Assembly: GCF_001625355.1 (NCBI RefSeq)
Contig: NZ_JSEE01000004.1
Coordinates: 62,001-126,000 of the forward strand
Direction: 5' to 3'
DNA length: 64,000 nucleotides
From: Marinomonas sp. TW1
GTDB taxonomy: Bacteria > Pseudomonadota > Gammaproteobacteria > Pseudomonadales > Marinomonadaceae
The notes under the pieces are model-generated. The model did no database searches. It was not told where the DNA came from and saw nothing but the letters and a program-made list of their open reading frames with translations. A program made the translations under genes and the position numbers. Numbering within the stretch: position 1 is the first letter of the stretch; each line of letters starts with the position of its first letter. Positions 31,703 to 38,712 of this stretch are shown piece by piece.

Positions 31703-32716
31703 ATGGCTAGTGCCTATAAACGAGGGAATAAGTGGAGAGCACAATTTGAGCTTTCAACAGGCCGCAAGACGAAAGACGGATTCAAAACAAAGCGAGAGGC
31801 ACTTGCTTGGGCCGTAGAGGCTGAAAAGCTCGACAAAGAAAGACTGTCAGATGAAATCCCTGATCGTCCTTTCAGCGAAGCCCTAGAGCGTTATCGTGAT
31901 ACCGTAAGCGTGACCAAGCGCGGACAAAAGTTTGAAATACGACGAATTGACCGATGGCTGGGCAACGGATCGGACGACACAGACCCTTTATGCTTTATCT
32001 CACTGCAAAACTTATAAGCAAAACACTTTGCAGAATGGCGTGACAGACGCTTACAGCAAGTTGCCGTAGGTACCGTACTAAGAGAATGGAATGTCTTGTC
32101 AGCCATTTGCAGCGTCTGCTCAAAAGAATGGGGATGGCTAAAGGACAACCCAATGTCCAAAGTAAAACGGCCAGCTGAACCAGAAGCCAGAACAAGGCGT
32201 TTGTTACCAGGTGAGTTTGAACAACTCATGATCGCTACACAATACGACATAGACACCCCACCAGAGTCCAAAAGCGAACGAATAGGCGCTGCCATTGTCT
32301 TTGCCATAGAAACCGCCATGCGTGCCGGTGAGATTTGCGGCATCACATGGGAAGACGTAGACCTAACCAAGCGAACCGTATACCTACCCAAAACCAAAAA
32401 TGGCAACCCAAGAACAGTGCCCTTATCCAAAAAAGCCGTAAAAGTGTTAGAACAGCTTAAAACACTAGAAGACTGTAAGCGCAAAGCGTTTAACTTAAAG
32501 TCTGATTCACTTGATGTGAACTTCAGAAAGATACGTAACAAGTGCCTGATAGACGATCTACACTTTCATGACCTGAGAAGGGAAGCACTGACGCGACTAG
32601 CGAAAAAGGTGGATGTGCTAAACCTAGCCAAGATTTCTGGCCATACCGATTTGCGCATCTTGCAAAAGGTATACTATGCACCGGATATGGGTGATATTGC
32701 TTTGATGTTGGATTGA
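31703..32716 (+). pseudogene. Tyrosine recombinase/integrase interrupted by one in-frame stop
   Basis: Residues 1-104 (31703-32017) are an N-terminal arm-binding and core-binding part (ASAYKRGNKWRAQFELSTGRK). After TAA at 32015-32017 the same frame continues without further stops to 32716, reading AKHFAEWRDRRLQQVAVGTVLREWN and a complete catalytic domain: R in MRAGEICGITW, H-x-x-R in HFHDLRRE, and H...Y in ISGHTDLRILQKVYY. The whole would be 337 codons plus stop, normal for a phage or island integrase. So a single nonsense change, not a frameshift, splits it. A TTG at 32096 could restart a catalytic fragment. Confidence 0.85.
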
Positions 32717-32816
32717 TTTTTTGTTTTTTTACCAGGTTTGCAATAGTGTAAATATTGTGAGAAAAAACAAAGATAGGTAGAGATAGACTAAAAAAACACT
32801 AATATTGAATTGTATT

Positions 32817-32847
32817 AGAGGTGCAACTAAAATATAGTTGCACCTCT
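32817..32847. promoter_or_regulatory. Perfect 13-bp palindrome upstream of hicA
   Basis: Arms 32817-32829 (AGAGGTGCAACTA) and 32835-32847 are exact inverted repeats around a 5-nt centre, ending 22 bp before the hicA start. HicB-type antitoxins commonly repress their own operon by binding such sites with a ribbon-helix-helix domain. It could also form an RNA hairpin in the leader. An AT-rich -10-like TAATAT lies about 20 bp upstream. Confidence 0.6.
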
Positions 32848-32869
32848 GTTGAGGATGTAAAGCTCTCTT

Positions 32870-33121
32870 ATGGCAAAGCTTGATAAGATTAAGGAAAAAA
32901 TTTTCTGTAAGCCGACAACGTCAAAATTAACTTGGAACGAAATTACCAGTTTTTTGAATGCTTATGGTTATCGAGAGCTCCAGGCTGAAGGATCTAGAGT
33001 TCGCTTTGTGCATAGTGATACGAAAGATGTTATTCGACTACATAGGCCCCATCCAGGTAATGAGCTAAAAAAATATGTGGTTGAGCAGCTTCAAGAGAAG
33101 CTTGAATGGACTCGTAATTAA
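32870..33121 (+). CDS. hicA: HicA-family toxin (putative mRNA interferase)
   Basis: An 83-residue protein with the double-stranded-RNA-binding-like HicA fold: LTWNEITSFLNAYGYRELQAEGSRVRFVH, then LHRPHPGNELKKYVVEQLQEKLEW. It belongs to the GSRV-type HicA subfamily, in which the Gly-Ser-His of classical HicA is Gly-Ser-Arg, so the active histidine must be elsewhere (for example in HRPHP). It is first in a tight operon with hicB (13-bp gap) and a SecB-like gene. Toxicity is inferred from the family. Confidence 0.85.
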   Translation: MAKLDKIKEKIFCKPTTSKLTWNEITSFLNAYGYRELQAEGSRVRFVHSDTKDVIRLHRPHPGNELKKYVVEQLQEKLEWTRN

Positions 33122-33134
33122 CGGGAGTTGAGTT

Positions 33135-33611
33135 ATGTCAAAAAAATATTTTGAATATAAAGGATATACTGGAAGTATAGATTTCAGTATTGATGACAGT
33201 GTGCTGTTCGGGAAAATTGAGTTTATTAATGATTTGGTTAACTATGAGGCAGCTACACTAGAAGAGTTAAAAAGTGAATTTATCTTAGCTGTTGATGATT
33301 ATCTTGAGACATGTAAAGAAATCAATAAACAGCCAGAGAAAACTATGTCAGGAACTTTTAATGTTCGTGTCGGAGAAAATATACATAAAAAATTGGCTGT
33401 TCTTTCTTTTAAAGAAGATAAAAGTATTAATGATTTAGTGAAGAGCGCTCTGAATGCTTACCTTGAAAAAGGTAAAAAAGAATTCCATGTTCATTTCCAT
33501 GGAGCGAGTGAAGAGGTTGTTAATCGAGCTTTTAAAGAGGTTGAGGTTCCTAGATGGGCTGGTAAAACATCAGTAATAGGTTCAAATTATCAGCCTAAAT
33601 GGAGACATTAA
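33135..33611 (+). CDS. hicB: HicB-family antitoxin with a C-terminal extension
   Basis: A 158-residue antitoxin, about 45 residues longer than usual. Residues 1-70 are the HicB partial RNase H fold (FEYKGYTGSIDFSIDDSVLFGKI, VDDYLETCKE). Residues about 75-112 are a ribbon-helix-helix-like segment (MSGTFNVRVGENIHKKLAVL). The rest (about 113-158) is an extra tail containing FHVHFHG and ending in aromatic and basic residues (PRWAGKTSVIGSNYQPKWRH). A strong SD (GGGAG) precedes the ATG. The tail fits a chaperone-addiction region, since a SecB-like gene follows three bases later. Confidence 0.85.
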   Translation: MSKKYFEYKGYTGSIDFSIDDSVLFGKIEFINDLVNYEAATLEELKSEFILAVDDYLETCKEINKQPEKTMSGTFNVRVGENIHKKLAVLSFKEDKSINDLVKSALNAYLEKGKKEFHVHFHGASEEVVNRAFKEVEVPRWAGKTSVIGSNYQPKWRH

Positions 33612-33614
33612 GGT

Positions 33615-34037
33615 ATGTTAAAACGAGTTCGCTTTTTGGGGTTTAAAGTTAAAGAAATTACTTTTGAAAATAAAGATGTAAAATCTGACGGTGGTTTTTT
33701 AAATATAGAAAGTGACTTACGTAGTGATGTTAAGGTTTTTACCGATGAAGATGGCGATAGCTTTTTTAAATTGCTTGTTGATGTAACTTTAAAAGGTATG
33801 GATAGTGATAAAGAAACCGAGGTGTTTGGTTGTTATGAGCTTCTAGAGCTGAACTTTGTATGCTTAAAAGGGCTTGATGATAATGACGAAGCGGCAATCG
33901 GAAGTTGTTTAGATGATGGTTCTTGGTTCTTCCAAAACTTTATTGATACAGCAGTTTATAACTCGCTAAAAAATATACTTACAAATACTTCATTTGATGA
34001 CATATCTATTCCGCCGGTTTCGAATTTAGATGAATAA
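33615..34037 (+). CDS. SecB-like chaperone, probable third gene of a toxin-antitoxin-chaperone operon
   Basis: A 140-residue acidic protein. The pattern resembles SecB and SecB-like TAC chaperones: F-K-V-K-E-I-T-F-E-N near the start, a strand LLVDVTLKGM, GCYELLELNF (SecB has the F-x-x-E-x-x-x-x-G-x-F region here), and a C-terminal F-I-D-T-A-V-Y-N-S-L-K-N-I-L ending in DISIPPV (compare Y-x-R-E-x-I and L-x-P-V in SecB). It is too diverged to be the housekeeping SecB. Its start is 3 bp after hicB, so it is co-translated. The assignment is by eye. Confidence 0.68.
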   Translation: MLKRVRFLGFKVKEITFENKDVKSDGGFLNIESDLRSDVKVFTDEDGDSFFKLLVDVTLKGMDSDKETEVFGCYELLELNFVCLKGLDDNDEAAIGSCLDDGSWFFQNFIDTAVYNSLKNILTNTSFDDISIPPVSNLDE

Positions 34038-34079
34038 AATATTATTCATCTGGTAAGTTAGATGGTGCCTTGAGCACAC

Positions 34080-34135
34080 GATGCAAGACCGTCAATCTTG
34101 CATCAACAAAGAACCGCCCCAGTGGCGGTTTTTTT
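34080..34135 (+). terminator. Two-hairpin structure ending in an intrinsic terminator
   Basis: A perfect 9-bp hairpin (GATGCAAGA at 34080-34088 with 34096-34104, 7-nt loop) is followed by a terminator stem AACCGCC / GGCGGTT (34112-34118 with 34124-34130) and T-run 34129-34135. It probably ends the hicAB-secB-like transcript. It could equally be the body of a small RNA; no promoter was identified. Confidence 0.7.
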
Positions 34136-34220
34136 GTGTCCAATGGTTCGAATTCTGGAAAAAATAACCGAAAGCGGCTAGTGTTAGAAGGCACAGAAAA
34201 GTAAGCAGATAGGAAGATGC

Positions 34221-34634
34221 ATGGAAAAGTTCAAATCACTAGATGAACTGACGAAGCTGGATCCCAAACACGAACAACTGGCAATGCTAACCCACGCGTT
34301 GCCAGACTTAGAAAAAACACATCACCACCTTTCACAAGAGGTACTGAACGACACAGTACCAGATGAACTCAAAGGCCAATTCAACGTGGCAAAAAACATG
34401 GCGCTGTATACCTATTTCTTTTTTGCTTTGGCGCCCGAAGTTCACCTTAAAACATACACCGTCATCGAGCATGCGCTGCGTCTAAAAGCCAACACGAAAA
34501 AACACCTAGGCCTAAGGAAGCTGCTGGAAATAGCGGTCAAAGAGGGCTGGATATGTGATGCTGATTTTAGGCATCTAGAGACATATGAGCCGGGTAATGT
34601 ATTAATGATTTTATACACTAGATTGAGGCTTTAG
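34221..34634 (+). CDS. Hypothetical protein, possibly C-terminally truncated
   Basis: A 137-residue, mostly helical protein (MEKFKSLDELTKLDP) that I cannot name. The middle (LYTYFFFALAPEVHLKTYTVIEHALRLKA) and LGLRKLLEIAVKEGWI are well formed. The end (ETYEPGNVLMILYTRLRL) is abrupt, and base composition drops to AT-rich there, as if an original C-terminus had been replaced at about 34590. A GGAAG element precedes the ATG. The next gene begins one base after its stop. Confidence 0.6.
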   Translation: MEKFKSLDELTKLDPKHEQLAMLTHALPDLEKTHHHLSQEVLNDTVPDELKGQFNVAKNMALYTYFFFALAPEVHLKTYTVIEHALRLKANTKKHLGLRKLLEIAVKEGWICDADFRHLETYEPGNVLMILYTRLRL

Positions 34635-34635
34635 A

Positions 34636-34914
34636 ATGAATGAAAATATTATTATGAAAGTAGGGCTTTTAAACCCATTCACGACAACTGTTGATTCTGG
34701 AAATCACTTTAGAAATATTGAAACTCTAATAGAATGTTTCTCTGATGAGGAGTTTAGAGTAAGTATTGATTGTAATAAGTGGCTTTTGACTAAAATGTTA
34801 GAGTTAAAGGAGCAGTGGGATGATGACGCTAAGCAAGTTCATGCTCTTTTGCATAAGAAATTATCTGAAAATGTAAAATTAATGATTGAAAGTAAAAATA
34901 ATAACCTAGTTTAA
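34636..34914 (+). CDS. Hypothetical protein, 92 residues
   Basis: A small AT-rich gene of unknown function, charged and probably helical in its second half (LLTKMLELKEQWDDDAKQVHALLHKKL). GAGG lies seven bases before the ATG, and the neighbours are one base upstream and a few tens of bases downstream, so it is likely translated as part of a unit with both. No membrane segment or known motif. Confidence 0.55.
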   Translation: MNENIIMKVGLLNPFTTTVDSGNHFRNIETLIECFSDEEFRVSIDCNKWLLTKMLELKEQWDDDAKQVHALLHKKLSENVKLMIESKNNNLV

Positions 34915-34958
34915 TAAAATTATTGTTTTATAAAGTATTTTGTAGGTGGGCTCTTGGT

Positions 34959-35711
34959 GTGTCAAAAATAACTGGTCTGTGCAAACTTTGCCTAGAAGAA
35001 AAAAAATTATGCAAGTCTCATATTTTTCCAAAAGGGATGTATGGCTTTTGTGAGCAAGAATTAACTGTCAGGTCTTTTTTTAGTGATAAGCCTAGGAGGC
35101 TAGCAAAAAAGAGAAATAATGGTGTATTTGAGCACCTTCTATGTGAAGTATGTGAGAAAACTATAGGTAAGTATGAGGCTTATAGCCTTGACCTACTTAA
35201 TATGGCAAAAATAGATCTTGTGTCTAGCGGTGTTGTCTCCTATGAGTCATTTGATTTTAGAAGATTTAAGTTGTTCTTATTAAGTCTATTTTGGAGGTCC
35301 GCTATAAGTGAGCAGGTGGAGTATTCAAATATTTCATTATCTGACTTGTATTTGGAAAAAATTAGGTTGGTATTACACGATCCTCTATTATTTGATTGGC
35401 CACCAAGGTTTTTTCCAATAAAAATTTACTTTTCAGAGCATAAAAATATGGATGTTAGAGGTATGCATATTCCACCTTGTATCCTTAGATCTGATGAAGG
35501 TAATAGTTACATTTATTCATTCATTAACGGCTGGAGCCTACTTTTTTATCCTGGAATGTGTTCTGAAGGCTCTGCCGTTGAGCAAGTTTTTTATGACGAT
35601 CTAGATACGAATAGTCTAAAAATATATAAATACACTGGTAAAGATGATGCGTTTTTTTTAGGGGCTACCGGTTTATTTCTTAATTCTATTATTGATAATT
35701 TTAAAAATTAG
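34959..35711 (+). CDS. HNH-like zinc-finger protein of unknown function
   Basis: A protein of about 250 residues. The N-terminus holds C-K-L-C, then S-H-I-F-P-K, and later L-L-C-E-V-C-E-K-T-I-G-K-Y-E: paired cysteines and a histidine like those in HNH-type endonuclease folds (CxxC ... SHI.PK ... CxxC). The rest has no motif that I know. The frame opens at TTG 34923, but AGGTGGG at 34944-34950 supports GTG 34959. It is very AT-rich compared with core genes. A defence role is possible for an island gene with this motif, but is not shown. Confidence 0.6.
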   Translation: MSKITGLCKLCLEEKKLCKSHIFPKGMYGFCEQELTVRSFFSDKPRRLAKKRNNGVFEHLLCEVCEKTIGKYEAYSLDLLNMAKIDLVSSGVVSYESFDFRRFKLFLLSLFWRSAISEQVEYSNISLSDLYLEKIRLVLHDPLLFDWPPRFFPIKIYFSEHKNMDVRGMHIPPCILRSDEGNSYIYSFINGWSLLFYPGMCSEGSAVEQVFYDDLDTNSLKIYKYTGKDDAFFLGATGLFLNSIIDNFKN

Positions 35712-35815
35712 TTAGAATTTTGAAAAACAATGAGGTAAGCAGTGGGTTAATAGATTTAAAGGTGGCTGCTATAGTCAGTTATTTACTATAAGCTAGAAAT
35801 TATAACGTGAGCGAT

Positions 35816-35847
35816 ACAAAAAAACCGCCCATTGGCGGTTTTTTTGT
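35816..35847. terminator. Bidirectional terminator inside the island
   Basis: A perfect 14-bp stem ACAAAAAAACCGCC / GGCGGTTTTTTTGT (35816-35829 with 35834-35847), 4-nt loop, lies between convergent genes. It is nearly identical to the terminator at 34112-34135, including the GTGTC that follows. Confidence 0.88.
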
Positions 35848-35863
35848 GTCTGGTGAAAATTAC

Positions 35864-36085
35864 TTAGTGAGTAATCTTTTGGGCTAATGCCCATGACATG
35901 ACGTCGCTGGCAACCCAACGCCAGTTGGTGCGGTTTTCTGATCCGCCGACGTTGCGTGCTTTTGGGAAGGTGCGTTTGCAGGCTACATCGCCCATGAATT
36001 TCTTTTTTGATAACCCTAGGTAAGCGGCGCATTCGTTTGAGTCCCAAAGGGTTTTGTTGTCTGCCACTTTTGGTGTTGTCCGCAT
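35864..36085 (-). CDS. AlpA/excisionase-like DNA-binding protein
   Basis: A 73-residue protein with a MerR-like winged helix-turn-helix: LWDSNECAAYLGLSKKKFMGDV, then a wing with FPKARNVGG and W-R-W-V-A-S-D-V-M-S-W-A. This is the pattern of AlpA and phage excisionases, which regulate or direct integrase. The frame extends to 36139, but the ATG at 36085 (MRTTPKVADNK) better fits the family. It is on the opposite strand at the far end of the island from the integrase. Confidence 0.75.
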   Translation of the reverse strand: MRTTPKVADNKTLWDSNECAAYLGLSKKKFMGDVACKRTFPKARNVGGSENRTNWRWVASDVMSWALAQKITH

Positions 36086-36234
36086 TGTTAGCTTTAAGTG
36101 ATTTGCCCTTTGTCTATCTATCTTGCATTTCAGAGACATTCTGTAACAAAAAGCCTCAACAATACCTATCTAGTTTTTCAATGCTTTTGCGTATGCTATG
36201 AGAATATTCATATTAAGCCTAAGGTTGAGAAGTT

Positions 36235-36588
36235 ATGTCATTACGTGTCTTACTGGTTGATGATAGTAAAGTCAGTCGTCTAGCGTTGACTAAGTCTTTG
36301 CGAAAGATTGATGAGTCATTGCAAATCAGTGAAGTAAACAGTGCCGATGCTGCAGAGCAACATTTGGCCAATGAAAATGTCGATTTAATGTTGATCGATT
36401 TCAATATGCCAGAGCGTGATGGTTTAGAGCTGGCTGAAGTGGTCACCGCAACGTATCCGCATATTAAACAGACCTTGGTAACGGCTAACATTCAGGATGC
36501 GATTCGTGAGAGAGCCGCTGAGATGGGATTGGCTTTCATTGGTAAACCTGTAAAACCAGAAGAATTAGCCAATATTATAGGTGGTTAG
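36235..36588 (+). CDS. CheY-like response regulator
   Basis: A 117-residue stand-alone receiver domain. The acidic pair is in LLVDDSKVSR, the phosphorylation site Asp in LMLIDFNMPERDG near residue 54, the Thr in LVTANIQ near 83, and the Lys in FIGKPVKPEEL near 103. No output domain. It is the first of three closely spaced genes with a CheC-like phosphatase and a diguanylate cyclase (2-bp gaps), so they form one signalling unit. Confidence 0.93.
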   Translation: MSLRVLLVDDSKVSRLALTKSLRKIDESLQISEVNSADAAEQHLANENVDLMLIDFNMPERDGLELAEVVTATYPHIKQTLVTANIQDAIRERAAEMGLAFIGKPVKPEELANIIGG

Positions 36589-36590
36589 GA

Positions 36591-37217
36591 ATGAGCAAGT
36601 TTCTGACTGATGATGAATACGACGTTATTGTCGAGCTGGTCAATATCGGTGTGGGTAAGTCTGCGGCGTCACTCTCGCAAATTGCCAATGAGGAAGTTTT
36701 GCTGAGTGTGCCCGCTCTTGATTTTTTGAGTGTGCAGGAGGCAACGAAAATCTTCGAAGAAAGGTTGCCGCAAATGCTGACGGGCGTCAGTCAGGAGTTT
36801 TCAGGGTTCTTTTCGGGAAAAGCGGCTTTGCTGTTTCCTGAATCTCGAAGTTTGGATCTGGTCAATGTGATGTTGGGCAGCGAAGATGAGATCGAGATCG
36901 ATGCAGAATTAGAAGAAGAAGCCTTAAGTGAATTAGGCAATATTTTATTAAACAACTGCCTTTCTACCATATCGAATATTCTTAACCAGCCTATAAAAAC
37001 TCTGTTACCACAAACATTTCATTCGATGCCTAACAAATTGACCGCTCAACTTGCCGTTGAAGATACACCAGATACGGTGATTATGTTGTTGAAAATTGAC
37101 TTTAGTTTGAAGGATCGTGATTTATCGGGTCATTTGGTCTTTGTTATTGATTTTAATGAGAATGGCTCTTTCAAAAAGACGATTAAAGACTACCTCATCG
37201 CGTTGGAGGAGTCATAA
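36591..37217 (+). CDS. CheC-like chemotaxis phosphatase
   Basis: A 208-residue CheC/CheX/FliY-family protein that probably dephosphorylates the receiver encoded just upstream. Two active-site elements E-x2-N...P are visible: one in the N-terminal half (IVELVNIGVGKSAASLSQIANEE ... VP) and one near residue 108 (EEEALSELGNILLNNCLSTISN ... QPIKTLLP). Whether it acts on the neighbouring receiver or another CheY is inferred from adjacency. Confidence 0.88.
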   Translation: MSKFLTDDEYDVIVELVNIGVGKSAASLSQIANEEVLLSVPALDFLSVQEATKIFEERLPQMLTGVSQEFSGFFSGKAALLFPESRSLDLVNVMLGSEDEIEIDAELEEEALSELGNILLNNCLSTISNILNQPIKTLLPQTFHSMPNKLTAQLAVEDTPDTVIMLLKIDFSLKDRDLSGHLVFVIDFNENGSFKKTIKDYLIALEES

Positions 37218-37219
37218 AG

Positions 37220-38539
37220 GTGAAAGAGTTAATTCCTATTGATGTCTTGTTATCCTCATTTGGAAGTATTGAGGGGGGCATCATTATTCTCAATGCTCAG
37301 GGTAAAATGGTTTATCTTAATGAGTGGGTGCAGAATCATGCCCTGCTGATGAGTGATAAATACTATGGACAGCCCTTAGATGAGGTGTTTGAAGGGGATG
37401 TTTCGCCTGTATTACTAGAAAGTGTGGATGGCGCGGTTAATTCTTCTTTAAGTCGTGTGATGTCTTATCGAATACATAAGAACATTTTACCGCTGTATCG
37501 AAATAAGCAAATGGTGGATGAGCAGGCATTGAGTGTGTCTGTTTCTGTGACGCCATTGCCAGACATGACAGGTATTTTAATTCGAATTGTAGATTACTCT
37601 TCTTTGGTAAAGCGTGAAAAACAATTGCGTCTTAATGAAGCGCTGCTAAAAATTGAAAAAGACTACTTTCAAAAAGCGTCAGATGAGACGCTTTCTACAG
37701 AGGAGTTTGTTGCAAGTTTTATTCGACAGATTACGGACAAGGTAAGCGTCATCGATGTGCATTTTTCATTGATTCGTGGCCAAGAACCGGTTTATCGATG
37801 TCATTCAGATCAGCCTAAAGAAGAGTTGTTAATAGAAATTGAACGCTGTATCCACAGTAAAGAAATGTTAGGTCAAGAATTAGATAGGTTTGTGACTTAT
37901 AAGGGACAGCAGCAGGGCATGACAAGTTCAGTGATTCATTTCTCAGATGAGTCTGTAAAAGGCGTGCTGGCGATCGCCAAGCGTTCTGATTTGCTTGATA
38001 TTAGCTTAGACAAAACGATGACTAAGGTTCAGAACCTAATTCATAATTTGGTCGAGTGGAAAATTAGCTATGAAAAATTGAGTTACATGGCCACTCATGA
38101 CAGTTTAACTGGCTTGTTTAATCGAGCTTATTTAACGAAGAAATTTGATGAATTTAGGCGGCAGCTAGAAGAGCGAAAAATCGATCGTTTCTCCCTGTTC
38201 TTTATTGATTTGAATAAGTTTAAGCAAATCAATGACGAACATGGTCATAAATGCGGTGATAAGGTTTTAGTCAAGGTGGCTCAACGGATTAAATCCTCAT
38301 TGGAAGCAGATGATGTTGCCTTTCGAATTGGTGGTGATGAGTTTGTCATTATGAAAGCTGATATTGATCCGCCAACATACGTGGAATTTCTCAAACATCG
38401 TATTTCTTCTTCATTCTTATGTGATGGTTTGGTCATGTCGGTGTCATCTGCTATCGGTTGTGCGCAATACCCAAATGATGGCGAAAATTTGGATGAGTTA
38501 ATTCACCTTGCGGATGAGAAAATGTATCGTCAAAAGTAG
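37220..38539 (+). CDS. Diguanylate cyclase with N-terminal PAS-like sensor
   Basis: A 439-residue GGDEF protein that makes cyclic di-GMP. A PAS-like domain occupies about residues 10-135 (GSIEGGIIILNAQGKMVYLNEW). A diverged GAF-like region follows. The GGDEF domain starts near residue 290 (THDSLTGLFNRAYL) and has an intact active site RIGGDEFVIM. The product-inhibition I-site (RxxD five residues before GGDEF) is missing: the place reads LEAD. The GTG start at 37220 follows GGAGGAG. It directly precedes the giant adhesin gene. Confidence 0.92.
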   Translation: MKELIPIDVLLSSFGSIEGGIIILNAQGKMVYLNEWVQNHALLMSDKYYGQPLDEVFEGDVSPVLLESVDGAVNSSLSRVMSYRIHKNILPLYRNKQMVDEQALSVSVSVTPLPDMTGILIRIVDYSSLVKREKQLRLNEALLKIEKDYFQKASDETLSTEEFVASFIRQITDKVSVIDVHFSLIRGQEPVYRCHSDQPKEELLIEIERCIHSKEMLGQELDRFVTYKGQQQGMTSSVIHFSDESVKGVLAIAKRSDLLDISLDKTMTKVQNLIHNLVEWKISYEKLSYMATHDSLTGLFNRAYLTKKFDEFRRQLEERKIDRFSLFFIDLNKFKQINDEHGHKCGDKVLVKVAQRIKSSLEADDVAFRIGGDEFVIMKADIDPPTYVEFLKHRISSSFLCDGLVMSVSSAIGCAQYPNDGENLDELIHLADEKMYRQK

Positions 38540-38598
38540 TTTTTCTGATTTAGATACAGAGGCTTTTCTTAAATTAATCTTATAAAATGTAAAATAAC

Positions 38599-38623
38599 CT
38601 TATGTTGCTATTGGCAACATAAG
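38599..38623. repeat. 10-bp perfect inverted repeat between the cyclase and the giant adhesin
   Basis: CTTATGTTGC / GCAACATAAG (38599-38608 with 38614-38623), 5-nt centre, in the 173-bp gap before the adhesin. There is no clear U-run, so it may be an operator rather than a terminator. Confidence 0.5.
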
Positions 38624-38712
38624 TTGTGGCTTCATTACAAAAAAAATACATAGATAACCCAAGTTAACTGCCTTGGAATTCGTCTCAGACTAGACTCAGT
38701 TAACAGCAATCA

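Larger units (their letters stand above)
31524..36139. mobile_element. Genomic island at tRNA-Leu (approximate limits)
   Basis: A block of accessory genes begins right after tRNA-Leu with a tyrosine integrase and ends near an AlpA/excisionase-like gene. It carries a toxin-antitoxin-chaperone-like operon and orphan genes; several are clearly more AT-rich than the core genes on either side. No second copy of the tRNA-Leu 3' end was found, so the right limit is inferred from gene content only. The integrase is interrupted, so the island is probably immobile by itself. Confidence 0.65.

Noticed and set aside
34061-34070. Right attachment site of the island
   Set aside because: Only ATGGTGCCTT is shared with the sequence after tRNA-Leu; ten bases are too few, and the sequence is not the tRNA 3' end itself.
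34063-34160. tRNA gene or tRNA remnant
   Set aside because: An anticodon-like hairpin and a GGTTCGAATTC stretch (34145-34155) exist, but a terminator lies between them and there is no acceptor stem or D-arm.
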